Below are positions 8,549-17,712 of a stretch of 47,604 nucleotides of DNA, in pieces. How positions within the stretch are numbered: position 1 is the stretch's first letter; every line of letters starts with the position of its first letter. The notes beneath the pieces were generated by a model that was not told the DNA's origin, did not search any database, and worked only from the letters and a program-made list of their open reading frames with translations. The translations under genes and the position numbers were made by a program. Source of the DNA: Mycolicibacterium vinylchloridicum (lineage in GTDB: Bacteria; Actinomycetota; Actinomycetes; Mycobacteriales; Mycobacteriaceae); contig NZ_JACBJQ010000042.1 of NCBI RefSeq assembly GCF_013404075.1, positions 1-47,604 of the forward strand, given 5' to 3'.

Positions 8549-9697
8549 GTGACACAGGACTATCCGGGCAACCCGTATCCAAATCAGCCGCCCGGCTGGG
8601 CCGGCGCCCCGGGTGGCCAACCGCCACCACCTCCACTGCAGCAGGGCTGGTACGGCTATCCTGCGGGGCAGCCGGGCTATGGCCCCGGTGGACAGTGGCA
8701 GCCGCCCTATCCGCCGCAGAACGGGCGCCGTCGCAAGCCGCTGATCATCACCCTGCTGGCATCGGCGGCGGTTCTGCTGGTCGTTGGCATCGTGCTGGTC
8801 GTGGCGCTCAACACCGGGGGTGGCACCAAGACGGTGGGAGCAGGTAATGCCGGCGAGGCGGTCAAGGCGTACCTGGAGGCGCTCGCCAAGGGCGATGCCG
8901 ACGCCGCGCTCGCTATGGGGGTCGCCCAGCCCGCGTCCAAGAAATTTCTGACCAATGATGCTCTCAAGCAACAGATCTCGGAGTGGCCGATCACCAAGAT
9001 CGAGATCACCGAGGATTCGTCGAAGACCGAGCCGGGCGACATGGCATTGGTGAAGGTGTCCGCGAACTTCGGTGACCATCATTCCGAGGGTCAGCTCCCG
9101 GTGAAGAAAACTGAGGAAGGATGGAAACTCTCGAGCGCGACGATCAACGTCGACACGATGAGCGGCATTCTGAGCTCGGGCCCCGCGACATCGCTCAGCG
9201 TCCTGGGCAAGCCGCTCGGGCAGGACACGCACCTCTACGTCTTCCCCGGCTATTTGGACCTGAAATCGACTGTGCCGTATATCGATGTCACCGCCAAACC
9301 GCTGTTGCTGGAAAGCATGCTCGCCGGTGATATCGCCAGCACGCTCACGTTCGACTATGCGATCAACGATGCCGGGCACAAGGCCGTCAACACCGCGCTC
9401 GAGACCTGGATCGCCGGTTGCCTTACCGCGCCGGAAACCCAATACAACTGCCCGAAGCAGAGAATCGACACGCCGATCAACCGGGCGACGGCCAAGGTGG
9501 ACGGCCCGATCGACCTCAGCGGCGTCACCCAGACCCTGATTCCGATGTCCATGAGTGTGATGACGGGCGGGCCAGCCCGGTATCACTTCACGGCGCAGAC
9601 CACCAGCGGTGAGTCGGCGAGCTTCACATCCGATCTGCTGGTTTCGACCTCGGTGAATCTCGCCAAGGACCCGCCCGTCGTCGGGCCAATTCGTTAG
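8549..9697 (+). CDS. proline-rich single-pass membrane protein, tandem paralogue of the preceding gene
   Basis: A 382-residue protein built like its upstream neighbour: a Pro/Gly-rich cytoplasmic tail (residues 1-60, PPYPPQNGRRRK), a membrane helix at ~65-87, a GGG linker, then the same AGEAVKAYLEALAKGDADAAL / PASKKFLTNDALKQQI / WPITKIEI / ANFGDHHS order. The extracytoplasmic domains align over their first ~100 residues and then diverge, with a pair of Cys conserved near the C-terminal third (CLTAPETQYNC here, CAQSKQLQPPNC in the paralogue) that probably forms a disulfide. It starts at GTG 8549, 32 bases after the previous stop. The MoxR gene follows after 32 bases, so all are probably one transcription unit. 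Confidence 0.8.
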   Translation: MTQDYPGNPYPNQPPGWAGAPGGQPPPPPLQQGWYGYPAGQPGYGPGGQWQPPYPPQNGRRRKPLIITLLASAAVLLVVGIVLVVALNTGGGTKTVGAGNAGEAVKAYLEALAKGDADAALAMGVAQPASKKFLTNDALKQQISEWPITKIEITEDSSKTEPGDMALVKVSANFGDHHSEGQLPVKKTEEGWKLSSATINVDTMSGILSSGPATSLSVLGKPLGQDTHLYVFPGYLDLKSTVPYIDVTAKPLLLESMLAGDIASTLTFDYAINDAGHKAVNTALETWIAGCLTAPETQYNCPKQRIDTPINRATAKVDGPIDLSGVTQTLIPMSMSVMTGGPARYHFTAQTTSGESASFTSDLLVSTSVNLAKDPPVVGPIR

Positions 9698-9729
9698 CTG
9701 AGTGGGACTACTACCCCTGGAGAGTGAGC

Positions 9730-10734
9730 ATGACCACCACGACCCGTGCCCAACCCAACCAGCAGGACATGGAACACGCCTATCGTGTCGTGGCGGCGAT
9801 ATCGTCAGTCTTCTCCGCCAAGGTCGTCGGCCAAGACTACCTCAGGGAGACACTGCTTCTCGGCTTGCTGACCGGCGGCCACGTCCTGCTCGAAGGTGTT
9901 CCCGGCCTGGCCAAGACAACCGCCGCGCGGGTGGTGGCCGCTGCGATCTCCGGCGGCTTCAACCGGATTCAGTGCACACCTGACCTGTTGCCCAGCGATA
10001 TCGTCGGCACCCAGATCTTCGACTCGTCGACCAACTCGTTCATCACTCAACTCGGACCGGTCCACACCAATATCGTTCTGCTGGACGAGATCAACCGGTC
10101 CAGCGCCAAGACCCAGAGCGCGATGCTGGAGGCGATGGAAGAACGTCAGACGACGCTGGCCGGAAAGATGTACCCGATCCCGGAGCCGTTCCTGGTGATC
10201 GCAACGCAGAACCCCGTCGACCAGGAAGGCACGTATCCGCTTTCCGAGGCGCAGACCGATCGGTTCATGCTCAAAGAGGTTCTGCGCTACCCATCACCGC
10301 AGGAGGAAGCCGAAGTCGTCTTCCGGATCGACGCGGGTATCTATGACCGGTCGGCGACCCCCCAGGCCGTGGCTAGTCTCGACGAAATCCGGCAATTACA
10401 GCAGATTGTCGCAAGCGTTCACATGGATCCCGTTCTGGTGCACTACACAACCCAGCTCGTGCATGTGACCCGCAACCCCGCGCAGTTCCTCTCTCCGCAA
10501 CTTGCCCGCCTCGTCGAATACGGCGCGAGCCCGCGGGCGTCGATCGCCTTCTGCAAAGCGGCGCGCGCCGCCGCCATATTGGCGGGCCGCAATCATGTGA
10601 TCCCCGACGACATTCGCAACCTCGCGTACCGTGTGCTACGGCACCGGCTGATCCTCGGTTTCGAGGCGGTCAACATCAACGTCACCCCCGAAATGGTGAT
10701 CGACGCTGTGCTGCAGTCGGTCCGGGTGCCGTGA
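9730..10734 (+). CDS. MoxR-family AAA+ ATPase
   Basis: A 334-residue MoxR-type AAA+ ATPase. Walker A is GVPGLAKT (residues 56-63), Walker B is IVLLDEINR, sensor 1 lies in VIATQNPVDQEGTYPLSEAQTDRF (a MoxR signature), and the C-terminal lid carries SPRASIAFCKAARA and RVLRHRLILGF. MoxR proteins are chaperone-like ATPases that work with VWA-domain partners to activate or assemble envelope proteins and metal-dependent complexes. The following DUF58 and VWA-like genes fit this. I chose the ATG at 9730, with GGAG 8 bases upstream, over the GTG at 9724. Confidence 0.92.
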   Translation: MTTTTRAQPNQQDMEHAYRVVAAISSVFSAKVVGQDYLRETLLLGLLTGGHVLLEGVPGLAKTTAARVVAAAISGGFNRIQCTPDLLPSDIVGTQIFDSSTNSFITQLGPVHTNIVLLDEINRSSAKTQSAMLEAMEERQTTLAGKMYPIPEPFLVIATQNPVDQEGTYPLSEAQTDRFMLKEVLRYPSPQEEAEVVFRIDAGIYDRSATPQAVASLDEIRQLQQIVASVHMDPVLVHYTTQLVHVTRNPAQFLSPQLARLVEYGASPRASIAFCKAARAAAILAGRNHVIPDDIRNLAYRVLRHRLILGFEAVNINVTPEMVIDAVLQSVRVP

Positions 10735-10743
10735 CCGATCGCC

Positions 10744-11616
10744 ATGGGTAGGCACCTCAACCTCGCCAAATCTTATTTCGGCACCGACACACGCGGAATC
10801 CTCGAAGGTGGCCGGTATGCGCTGCTGCATTCGCGAAGCCTCGAACTCGACGACCTGCGGCCCTACGTGGCCGGCGACGATGTCCGGGACATCGACTGGA
10901 AGGCCTCTGCGCGTTCTGGATCCGTGCTGACCAAGCGGTTCGTGTCCGAGAAGCATCACAAAATTCTCCTGGTGGCCGACACGGGAAGGAACATGACCGC
11001 ACTCGCGGCCAGCGGCGAGGTGAAGCGTGTGGTCGCCGCCAACGTGATGGGTGCGGTCGGCCTCATCGCGCTCGGGCGCAGTGATGAGGTCGGCATGGTC
11101 TACGGCGACAGCACCGGATCGGCGACGATCAGGAATCGCCGCAGCGAGACTCACATCGAGAGCATGTTGGAGCGCTTCCACACCCGCGGCGCCGAGGACG
11201 TCGGCACCTCCGACATCGTCGGCCAGCTCAATTACGTAGTGCGGGCCCATCGCCGCCGGCTGCTGCTGATCATCGTGTCCGACGAACCGGACGTCAGCAG
11301 CGAACTCGAGGAAGTGCTCAAGCAGCTGCAAGGGCGCCACGATCTCATCTGGCTGATGGTCACCGATATGCCCGCTGTCGGCGGAGTCTCCGGTGAACAG
11401 GACGGATTCGATGTGGCCACCGGAAGATTCGTTCCCAACGGGTACGCGCTGGGGCCGCGTGTGTTGAACGCCTATCGCGTCGCCGAGCAACACCGGGTCG
11501 CCCAGCTCGACGAGTTCCTTACTGCCAACGGCGTGCGGTTCAGCCGGATCGGCGGCAGCGCAGAGATCCGCAGGAGTCTTGTTGCGATGAGTGAGACGTA
11601 CGGCGATGCCATCTGA
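10744..11616 (+). CDS. DUF58 (VWA-like) protein
   Basis: A 290-residue soluble DUF58 protein. The diagnostic motif LRPYVAGDDVRDIDWKASAR lies at residues ~39-58 and is followed by a VWA-like fold beginning ILLVADTGRNM, where the MIDAS-type Asp-x-Ser motif is altered to DTGRN. DUF58 genes nearly always follow moxR, and the protein is thought to be the adaptor that couples the ATPase to membrane VWA proteins. It starts 9 bases after the MoxR stop and overlaps the next gene by 11 bases. Confidence 0.9.
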   Translation: MGRHLNLAKSYFGTDTRGILEGGRYALLHSRSLELDDLRPYVAGDDVRDIDWKASARSGSVLTKRFVSEKHHKILLVADTGRNMTALAASGEVKRVVAANVMGAVGLIALGRSDEVGMVYGDSTGSATIRNRRSETHIESMLERFHTRGAEDVGTSDIVGQLNYVVRAHRRRLLLIIVSDEPDVSSELEEVLKQLQGRHDLIWLMVTDMPAVGGVSGEQDGFDVATGRFVPNGYALGPRVLNAYRVAEQHRVAQLDEFLTANGVRFSRIGGSAEIRRSLVAMSETYGDAI

Positions 11617-12082
11617 CGATCTGCTTCGTTTCATCGGCGGCCCACTGCCGTATTCCGGGTGGTGGTTTCTGCTGGGTATTCTGCTGGTTGCGCTCGTGAT
11701 CGCCTGGTGTGCAGGTGTTTTCGTGTGGACTCTACCGCCGTCGCGGCTGCGGGTATTGCCGGTGATCCGCGGGATCCACGCGGGGCTGACCCGGCGCCGG
11801 TTCATCCGCGCTGTTCGCACCGCGTTCGGTCAGTACCGTGCCGGTGTCATCAATGGCCCACAGGCGAGCGCGGCGATCAGCCGAAGCGTGCGCAGCTTCT
11901 TGTTCGTCACCACCGGCGTGCGAGCCCAGTACCTCCATGTCGGTGAGATGGTCGACGGTCCGCTCGCACCGGCGGCGCCACTGTTGGCTCGGCTCAACGA
12001 TGTTCAGTTCAGCCTCGCCCCGGCGGACGATATCGCCGCGCTGGGACAGTCGGCCGAGGAGCTGATCTCGACATGGAGCTGA
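11606..12082 (+). CDS. small membrane protein of MoxR-DUF58 operon
   Basis: A 158-residue protein with one strong membrane helix (WWFLLGILLVALVIAWCAGVFVW, about residues 18-40) and a basic cytoplasmic part RRRFIRAVRTAFGQYRAG. Its position between DUF58 and the VWA-like genes matches the DUF4381-type subunit of MoxR operons, but I do not see enough sequence identity to name the family firmly. The ATG at 11606 overlaps the DUF58 stop, and the gene's end overlaps the next start by 10 bases, indicating translational coupling. Confidence 0.75.
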   Translation: MPSDDLLRFIGGPLPYSGWWFLLGILLVALVIAWCAGVFVWTLPPSRLRVLPVIRGIHAGLTRRRFIRAVRTAFGQYRAGVINGPQASAAISRSVRSFLFVTTGVRAQYLHVGEMVDGPLAPAAPLLARLNDVQFSLAPADDIAALGQSAEELISTWS

Positions 12083-13164
12083 GATGGTGGTCGCTGGTGG
12101 TGGCCGGGACCGTGTTGCTCGTCATCGCCGTGCTGGTCGCCTGGTTCTCGCCGATGGTCCGGGTGCAGCGATCGTTGCGGCCATTGGCGCACGTTCACCG
12201 CCTCACCCGACTGCCCGAGTATCTGCGGGTCTACCGGGTCTACCTGCTATCGGTGGTCGTAACCGGGGTGCTGTTGGTCGTCACGTTCGGCGCGGCGCTC
12301 GTGGCCGCGGGACGCCCGGTCGGATCGTCGTCGTCCACCGAGACCTTCGATGCCGCCCATCCTGAGGACATCATGTTGTGCGTCGGGCAACCGGTCACCG
12401 ACCCCACCACCGCGGGCTTCCTGGATTACTATGCGCAACGGGCGAAATCGTCCGACACCCAGCGACTCGGCCTGACCTCCCCGACACTGCGGATCATTCC
12501 GCTCACCCGCGACACCGATTACATTTCGCAACGCTTGACCGGCCTGACTGAGCTCGCTCGCCTCCAGCAGGACCTGGATACCGGGGCGCAGGTCTCGGCA
12601 GTCGACCGCGACAAGCTCGCCACTGGGACGGAGGCGTTCTCGCACCCCGTTGGATATGTGGACTACGCGCAAAGTGTCGAGGACATCCTGGCGCTGTGCA
12701 TGACGGGATTCCCGTCATTCGAGAGCAAGGGTACGCATCGGCGACAACTGATCTATGTCGGCTACACCGACCTCCGCGGAGCCAACGAACAACGGCGGTC
12801 GCTGTTTTCGACGCAGTCGCTGCAGCAGATGGCGTCCGCCGGGGGTATCCAGCTGAACATTCTCGCCCGCTCGGACGTCGTCGCCGAATCCACTCAGGGC
12901 AACGACGCGTTGCGGTCCCTGGTCGAATCGACCGGTGGGCGGTTCAGCCCTTACAATCCCGCCGGGGCAGGACTGGCCGGTGGCGGTACCGACCCCGCAC
13001 TGAGTCGGCAGCTGGACCTCATCGGCGCCAACCCGCCCTCGGCGCAACTGCCTGGGGGACAGGTGATCACCAGTCGATCCTTGGATTCGCCAGGCCCGGT
13101 GCTCATCATCGCGCTGGTAGCGGCGGGCATCCTCAGCGTGTCGTTGGCGGTGTTGCGGCGATGA
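12073..13164 (+). CDS. membrane protein of MoxR operon, probable degenerate VWA-like protein
   Basis: A 363-residue protein with membrane segments at ~5-27 and ~58-82 and a last one near the C-terminus (PGPVLIIALVAAGILSVSLAVL). The ~250-residue loop between them is extracytoplasmic and starts with SSSSTETFDAAHPEDIMLCVGQ. Topology and position match the first of the two VWA proteins common in MoxR operons, and RRQLIYVGYTDLRG followed by LQQMASAGGIQLNIL resembles a late VWA strand-helix unit. The Asp-x-Ser-x-Ser metal site is not recognisable, so the VWA assignment is inference from context. It overlaps both neighbours. Confidence 0.7.
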   Translation: MELRWWSLVVAGTVLLVIAVLVAWFSPMVRVQRSLRPLAHVHRLTRLPEYLRVYRVYLLSVVVTGVLLVVTFGAALVAAGRPVGSSSSTETFDAAHPEDIMLCVGQPVTDPTTAGFLDYYAQRAKSSDTQRLGLTSPTLRIIPLTRDTDYISQRLTGLTELARLQQDLDTGAQVSAVDRDKLATGTEAFSHPVGYVDYAQSVEDILALCMTGFPSFESKGTHRRQLIYVGYTDLRGANEQRRSLFSTQSLQQMASAGGIQLNILARSDVVAESTQGNDALRSLVESTGGRFSPYNPAGAGLAGGGTDPALSRQLDLIGANPPSAQLPGGQVITSRSLDSPGPVLIIALVAAGILSVSLAVLRR

Positions 13165-14213
13165 CCTTTTATCCAGTGATTCCCTTGGCGCTGTTACTCA
13201 TCGGCGCGGGGATCGTGCTGGTCATCCGGATGGTCGCCCTCTATCGGGTTCTGGTCCGCACCGGGCCGAGCCGGTACCGCAGGGTGGTGGCGAGATGGAG
13301 TGGGCTGACGCTGGCCATCCTCTTCATCGTCATGGCGGCATTGCGGCCCGGCTTCGACAGCGACCAAGGGAGCCAGTCGATCGAGTTCAGCGGTGGCAAA
13401 ACCGATCAGAACGTCAACGTGTTCTTCGTCGTCGACCGGTCAGTCAATTCGCGCGTCGAGGACTACGGCGCCGGGAAATCACGGATGTTGGGAATGCGCA
13501 CCGACATCGGCGCCCTCATCGACGAGTATTCGCACGCACGGTTCGGGTTGATCTCGTTCGCAGGCAAGGCAGGCACGGACTGGCCGTTGTCCGACGACGC
13601 CTGGAGCCTTCATTCGATGGTTCAGGGGCTCTCGCCCTACACGCTGGTCACCGCTGACGCGATGTACCAAACCGACGCGTTTGCCGCCCGAGATGTCTTG
13701 CGCAGCAAGGTGGAGGAAGCCGGAAAGCTGTTTCCCGGTTCGACCACCGTGGTGTTTTATCTCGGCGAGGGGGCCCCGGGGTCCCGCGTCGCCCCTTCGT
13801 CGTTCGACCTGCCTGCTGGCTCGATCGCCGGCGGTGCGGTGCTCGGCTACGGCACCGCGGCGGGCGGTCCGATCCCGCTGGGGTGGTCGGCGGGCAACAA
13901 GGTGTATGCGGGCGATCCCGGTGGTGGTGCTGCGCTCAACTCGGCGATCGATGAGGGCCGGCTGAAAGAGATCGCTTCGCAGCTCGGCGTTCCGTATTTC
14001 CATCGCGAAGGCGCCCAGCCCATCAGCGGCGCTGTGCCGGTGATCGAGTTGAAGGATCAGCACAACGACGCCGCGATGACGCTGAAGCTGATCGATCGGT
14101 GGGAGCTGTACTGGGTTTTCGCTCTGCTGGCGGTGCTGCTGGTGTTGATCGAGATCGTGGCGACCATCCGTGAGTACCGTCGCAACCGGATGTCGCGAAG
14201 GGACGTCTGGTGA
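13161..14213 (+). CDS. membrane-anchored VWA-domain protein of MoxR operon
   Basis: A 350-residue protein: membrane helices at ~4-26 and ~47-62, a VWA-like domain from ~85 (NVNVFFVVDRSVNS, with D92-x-S94-x-N96 in place of the canonical DxSxS metal site), and a C-terminal helix (YWVFALLAVLLVLIEIVATI) followed by a basic tail. This three-helix BatA/BatB-like layout is standard for VWA partners of MoxR. The ATG overlaps the previous stop (ATGA) and the stop overlaps the next start (GTGATG), so translation is coupled. The altered MIDAS suggests weak or no metal binding. Confidence 0.82.
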   Translation: MTFYPVIPLALLLIGAGIVLVIRMVALYRVLVRTGPSRYRRVVARWSGLTLAILFIVMAALRPGFDSDQGSQSIEFSGGKTDQNVNVFFVVDRSVNSRVEDYGAGKSRMLGMRTDIGALIDEYSHARFGLISFAGKAGTDWPLSDDAWSLHSMVQGLSPYTLVTADAMYQTDAFAARDVLRSKVEEAGKLFPGSTTVVFYLGEGAPGSRVAPSSFDLPAGSIAGGAVLGYGTAAGGPIPLGWSAGNKVYAGDPGGGAALNSAIDEGRLKEIASQLGVPYFHREGAQPISGAVPVIELKDQHNDAAMTLKLIDRWELYWVFALLAVLLVLIEIVATIREYRRNRMSRRDVW

Positions 14214-15199
14214 TGTTGGACAGGAGACCGGCCACCTGGCGCAGCGACATCGTCCGGCGTCTTCGTCCATCCCGGGCCGCATCGGCGAGGATACGGCTGC
14301 GCCGGCGACTCTACGCGTTCTCCGCGCCCGTCATCCTGCTTCTACTCTTGTTGGCGGCCAAGCTGATCGGCGTTGTCATGGTCGGTGACAGCGCGATCGA
14401 CGACTTCGCCGCGCACGATATCGACGCTTTGCGCGACGACGTGGCGAACCTGCAGGTATTCGATGTCATCGAGCCTGGCAAGGCCACGTTCGCCGCCGGG
14501 GACCTCGCAGTGCTGGAAGGTGAACTGGATCGGGCACAACGACAGTTCGCCGATACGCTGCACCAGATGTCGGACACCGCATCGTGTCCGGTGCGCATCA
14601 ACCTCGAGCTGGTCCGGGAGACGCTGGGGGATTTGGCGACGCGCTCCGGGAACCGGCAGCACGCACAGCAGAGCTACACCGATGCGCTCACCGTCGTGAA
14701 GGGGGCACCCGCCGGGTGTTTCGCCGGAAACGACGACCCGAACGAAGACCGGCGTGCCATCCGAGCCGACTCGATTCCGCGACTGGAACACAAATTGGCC
14801 CTGTTGCAGGCAGCGCCGGCCTCGCCTCTGCCGCCGCCGGCCCAGGTCGGGCCGCAGCCGCCGCCGACGTCGTTGACTCCCACGTCGGTGCCACCGCTGC
14901 CGGGACTCGGCCCGCCCCCAGACCAGGGCTCGGGTTCGTCACCGGGCCCCGGACCAGGCCCGGGCCCCGGGCCGAATATGCCGCAGCTTCCGCAGGACGG
15001 AACCGGTCAGGTGCCGGTTGTCGGGCCCGACGACGGTGAGGACGGCCATGGCGCACTAGATCCGGTATCTCCTGACCGGCTGCCGACAGCCGGTGACGCA
15101 GGCGCGGCGCCTGCTCACCGGCTTGGCCCGGGCGACCCTCTGGAAAAGCTGCGGGACCTGTTGGACAACTCGAACGCGACCGGCGACAACCGCGAGTAG
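14210..15199 (+). CDS. membrane-anchored, proline-rich C-terminal protein of MoxR operon
   Basis: A 329-residue protein with a basic N-terminus (RRLRPSRAASARIRLRRR), one membrane helix (~37-58), a helical domain with AGDLAVLEGELDRAQRQF and LATRSGNRQHAQQSYTDAL that looks like one or two TPR units, and a long Pro/Gly-rich tail with alternating PG repeats. Membrane TPR proteins are a regular member of MoxR-VWA operons (BatC/BatE-like), so a scaffold role is likely. The GTG at 14210 or ATG at 14213 could each be the start. It is the last gene of the operon and is convergent with the ACT-domain gene. Confidence 0.75.
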   Translation: MMLDRRPATWRSDIVRRLRPSRAASARIRLRRRLYAFSAPVILLLLLLAAKLIGVVMVGDSAIDDFAAHDIDALRDDVANLQVFDVIEPGKATFAAGDLAVLEGELDRAQRQFADTLHQMSDTASCPVRINLELVRETLGDLATRSGNRQHAQQSYTDALTVVKGAPAGCFAGNDDPNEDRRAIRADSIPRLEHKLALLQAAPASPLPPPAQVGPQPPPTSLTPTSVPPLPGLGPPPDQGSGSSPGPGPGPGPGPNMPQLPQDGTGQVPVVGPDDGEDGHGALDPVSPDRLPTAGDAGAAPAHRLGPGDPLEKLRDLLDNSNATGDNRE

Positions 15200-15206
15200 G
15201 GGTGAG

Positions 15207-15863
15207 TCAGCGCAGGATCGTCGCGACGATGCCGGCCAGGTAGCCCAGCCGGGCCACTTCCGACGGACGGAAGAGCGGACCGCCGGGCCGGCCGAGCATG
15301 ACCGCAGTGTTGGGGTCGCCCAGTGGGGCCGCGGCCAGCGTGGTGTCCATATCCCGCCACACCTGTGGCACCCAATCCGCGCCCCCGTCGAGCGCTTCGG
15401 CATGCTCCAGCGGCAGCCACGGCGCCGACGTCGCCTGGGTTTCCGGTGCACCGGGGCTGCCGACGATGCGCTGCAAGCCCGCCTCCGAGATGCGCGCCAC
15501 CGTGCACCAGCCCACCCGCAGTACCCGCGGTGCCTCGTCGGCGAGCACCTGGAGCTTGTCCTGGCGGTCGGCCGCGGCGATGTGGTCGATCAGTTCCAGC
15601 TCGCGGTGGGCCTCCAGCAGGCCGGTATGCGGCCGGATGGTGTCCACCCGCACACCCTCGAGCCGCTCGGCGGCCGTGATCAGCATGTCGGGCATCGCGC
15701 CCGGCGGCAGTTCGACCACCAGATCGTCGATCGCGTATCCGGAACCGCGCTCGACGACGTCGAGCGACAAGATGTCGGCGCCGACCGTGCCCAGGGCGAC
15801 GGCGAGCGAGCCGAGGCTACCGGGCCGATCGACCAGCTGGACCCGCAGCAGATACGAAGGCAC
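15207..15863 (-). CDS. ACT-domain protein (Rv3013-like)
   Basis: A 218-residue cytosolic protein whose first ~75 residues form an ACT domain: YLLRVQLVDRPGSLGSLAVALGTVGADIL is the typical strand-helix with a ligand-binding DRPGSLG turn. The C-terminal part (LLEAHRELELIDHIAAAD onward) resembles a GAF-like or unknown fold. ACT domains bind amino acids allosterically. In M. tuberculosis the homologue Rv3013 sits beside gatC and ligA, as here apart from the inserted genes. The ligand is unknown. Confidence 0.85.
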   Translation of the reverse strand: MPSYLLRVQLVDRPGSLGSLAVALGTVGADILSLDVVERGSGYAIDDLVVELPPGAMPDMLITAAERLEGVRVDTIRPHTGLLEAHRELELIDHIAAADRQDKLQVLADEAPRVLRVGWCTVARISEAGLQRIVGSPGAPETQATSAPWLPLEHAEALDGGADWVPQVWRDMDTTLAAAPLGDPNTAVMLGRPGGPLFRPSEVARLGYLAGIVATILR

Positions 15864-15916
15864 GCCGACACCCTTTCATAGCCGCCTGGACTCAGCATTC
15901 CGGCAGGTACTGCCGG

Positions 15917-17689
15917 TCAGTCCCGCACATAGACCGTGCAGGGCGCGGGGCCACAACCGAAGACGGGCCGAAACCGCAGGTCAGCGCGTGCCAGGCGGCC
16001 GGTGACGGAATTGTCGCCGACCATCACGACCGCGACGTCTGGATCGCTGAGTAAGTCTCGCGCCTGGGCTGGTGTGACGTCGTCGGGGATGCGCATCGCC
16101 GGGTGCGACAGATTCGGTGGCCAGGCCAAGTAGGGCAGATCCATCGTGCTGTCGAACACCGTGACAGCCCCGGGCGGCAGGTGGGCCGTCACGGTCAGGA
16201 AATCGCCCGGTGGCCCGTCGGCACCGACCGCCGCCCGCCGCTGTTCGGTGGTCATGCGCGGGTACGCGCTCAGTGGTGGTCCTTCGCCGGTGAGGCCGGG
16301 GTAGGAAAGCCACACGCCATGGGCCGCGACGATCGTGACAGCGGCGAACACGACCTGCCGCCAGCGTCTGCCGAGGCGGCCGGCGGCAGGCACCGCGAAG
16401 GCCAGCACCAGGCCGGCGAAGCCGAGCACGTAGCGGGCCACCGCGGGGTCCGGGGTGGCCAGCGCGGCCGCGAAGCACAGCCAGACCGCAGGCGAACGGG
16501 TGCGCAGCGCCCGCACGATGGCGAACGGCAGTGCCGCCAGGAACACCAGCCCCAGCCCACCGATGCGCATGTCGAACACCGGAAGCGGCGCCACGATCGT
16601 CGACCACGACCGGACCACTCGGCTCAGCAGCGGCCCGTCGAGGTGGGGTGAGGCCGCGCCCGAGTGCAACAGTGTTGAAAGCGCCTGTGTACCAGGCACA
16701 TGCAGCGGGCCGGCGTCGATGCGGACCGGCCACACCGGATTGTGATGGCGCGCGATGTTGATCGCATACGTCGGTGCACCCAGCGCCAGCGCCGCCAGCC
16801 ACGCCGGCGCAAGAGCACCGCGATGCCCGGCGCGATAGGTGCGGACCGTCACCACGACCAGCAGCAGCGCACCGGCGACGAGCGCGTTCGGCTTGGAGCC
16901 CAGGAACAAGCCGATGGAAACCCCGGCCAGCAGCAGCTGCGGGCGACCTGCCGGCGCCAGCACAAAGACGATGGCCGTCAGCAGCAGCGCGGCCGACGCC
17001 ACGTCGGTGTAGTTCGACGGCAGCTGCAGGAACACCGCGGGCAGCGTCAGCCAGGCCACCCCGGCGGCCACCGCGTGAGGGGCGTGGGCTCCGTACTGAC
17101 GGGCGATCGCCGCGATGGCCAGCACACCCAGCAGACCGAACATCACATGCGCCACCTCGACCAGCCGGTCGTCGGGCAGTAGTGCTCGCCACGCGATGTA
17201 CGCGTCCTCGACGATGTGCGGATAGCTCGACAGGTAGGCCACATCGGCGGGAATGTCGGCGAACGTGCCGCGCTGCAGCGCGAAGTTCACGTACGGCAGG
17301 TGATAGCCCAGCGCGTCCCACTGCCATACCGGCACGTAGTAGGCCGCGACCACGGCCAGCCCCACCGCGCCGAGCCCGACCAGTAGCACCGGCAGCGTCT
17401 CGACGCTGACACCGCTGCGCCACGGCAGCTGCCACCACGCGCGACGCCGCGCCACCAATAAAACGGCCAGCGTTGCCCAAGCCAGCACCGCGAGCAGCAG
17501 CACCCCGGTCAGCCGGCCCACGGTGCCCAGCCCGACCACGACCACCACCGTGCCGGCCAGGGTCAGCACCGCCCCGGCGAGCACCCGCTGCACCGCGGGC
17601 AGAGGCCGGATCAGCGCGCCGCCGGCGAGCACCAGCAGCCCACCCAGCGGCAGGCCAACCGGAAGCAGTCCCCACGGCACGCGATTCAC
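15917..17689 (-). CDS. polytopic membrane protein, probable GT-C glycosyltransferase
   Basis: A 590-residue protein with a dozen or so hydrophobic segments. An early external loop holds WDALGYHLPYVNFALQRGTF, the Asp-x-x-x-Tyr-His pattern of GT39/GT87-like mannosyl- or arabinosyltransferases, then SSYPHIVEDAYIAWRALL and LPSNYTDVASAALL. The soluble C-terminus ends VFGCGPAPCTVYVRD with two Cys. The most likely role is a polyprenol-phosphate-dependent glycosyltransferase of the cell envelope, but neither donor nor acceptor is indicated. The start is a GTG 23 bases from the divergent gatC start. I do not recall this gene between the ACT gene and gatC in M. tuberculosis, so it may be a lineage-specific insertion. 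Confidence 0.7.
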   Translation of the reverse strand: MNRVPWGLLPVGLPLGGLLVLAGGALIRPLPAVQRVLAGAVLTLAGTVVVVVGLGTVGRLTGVLLLAVLAWATLAVLLVARRRAWWQLPWRSGVSVETLPVLLVGLGAVGLAVVAAYYVPVWQWDALGYHLPYVNFALQRGTFADIPADVAYLSSYPHIVEDAYIAWRALLPDDRLVEVAHVMFGLLGVLAIAAIARQYGAHAPHAVAAGVAWLTLPAVFLQLPSNYTDVASAALLLTAIVFVLAPAGRPQLLLAGVSIGLFLGSKPNALVAGALLLVVVTVRTYRAGHRGALAPAWLAALALGAPTYAINIARHHNPVWPVRIDAGPLHVPGTQALSTLLHSGAASPHLDGPLLSRVVRSWSTIVAPLPVFDMRIGGLGLVFLAALPFAIVRALRTRSPAVWLCFAAALATPDPAVARYVLGFAGLVLAFAVPAAGRLGRRWRQVVFAAVTIVAAHGVWLSYPGLTGEGPPLSAYPRMTTEQRRAAVGADGPPGDFLTVTAHLPPGAVTVFDSTMDLPYLAWPPNLSHPAMRIPDDVTPAQARDLLSDPDVAVVMVGDNSVTGRLARADLRFRPVFGCGPAPCTVYVRD

Positions 17690-17712
17690 CCTTTCACCTA
17701 GGCTTGACGCTC

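Noticed and set aside
12696..13160. Upstream extension of the VWA gene frame to 12696
   Set aside because: The extension overlaps most of the preceding gene, is Arg/His-rich and not protein-like; the ATG at 13161 gives a proper membrane helix.
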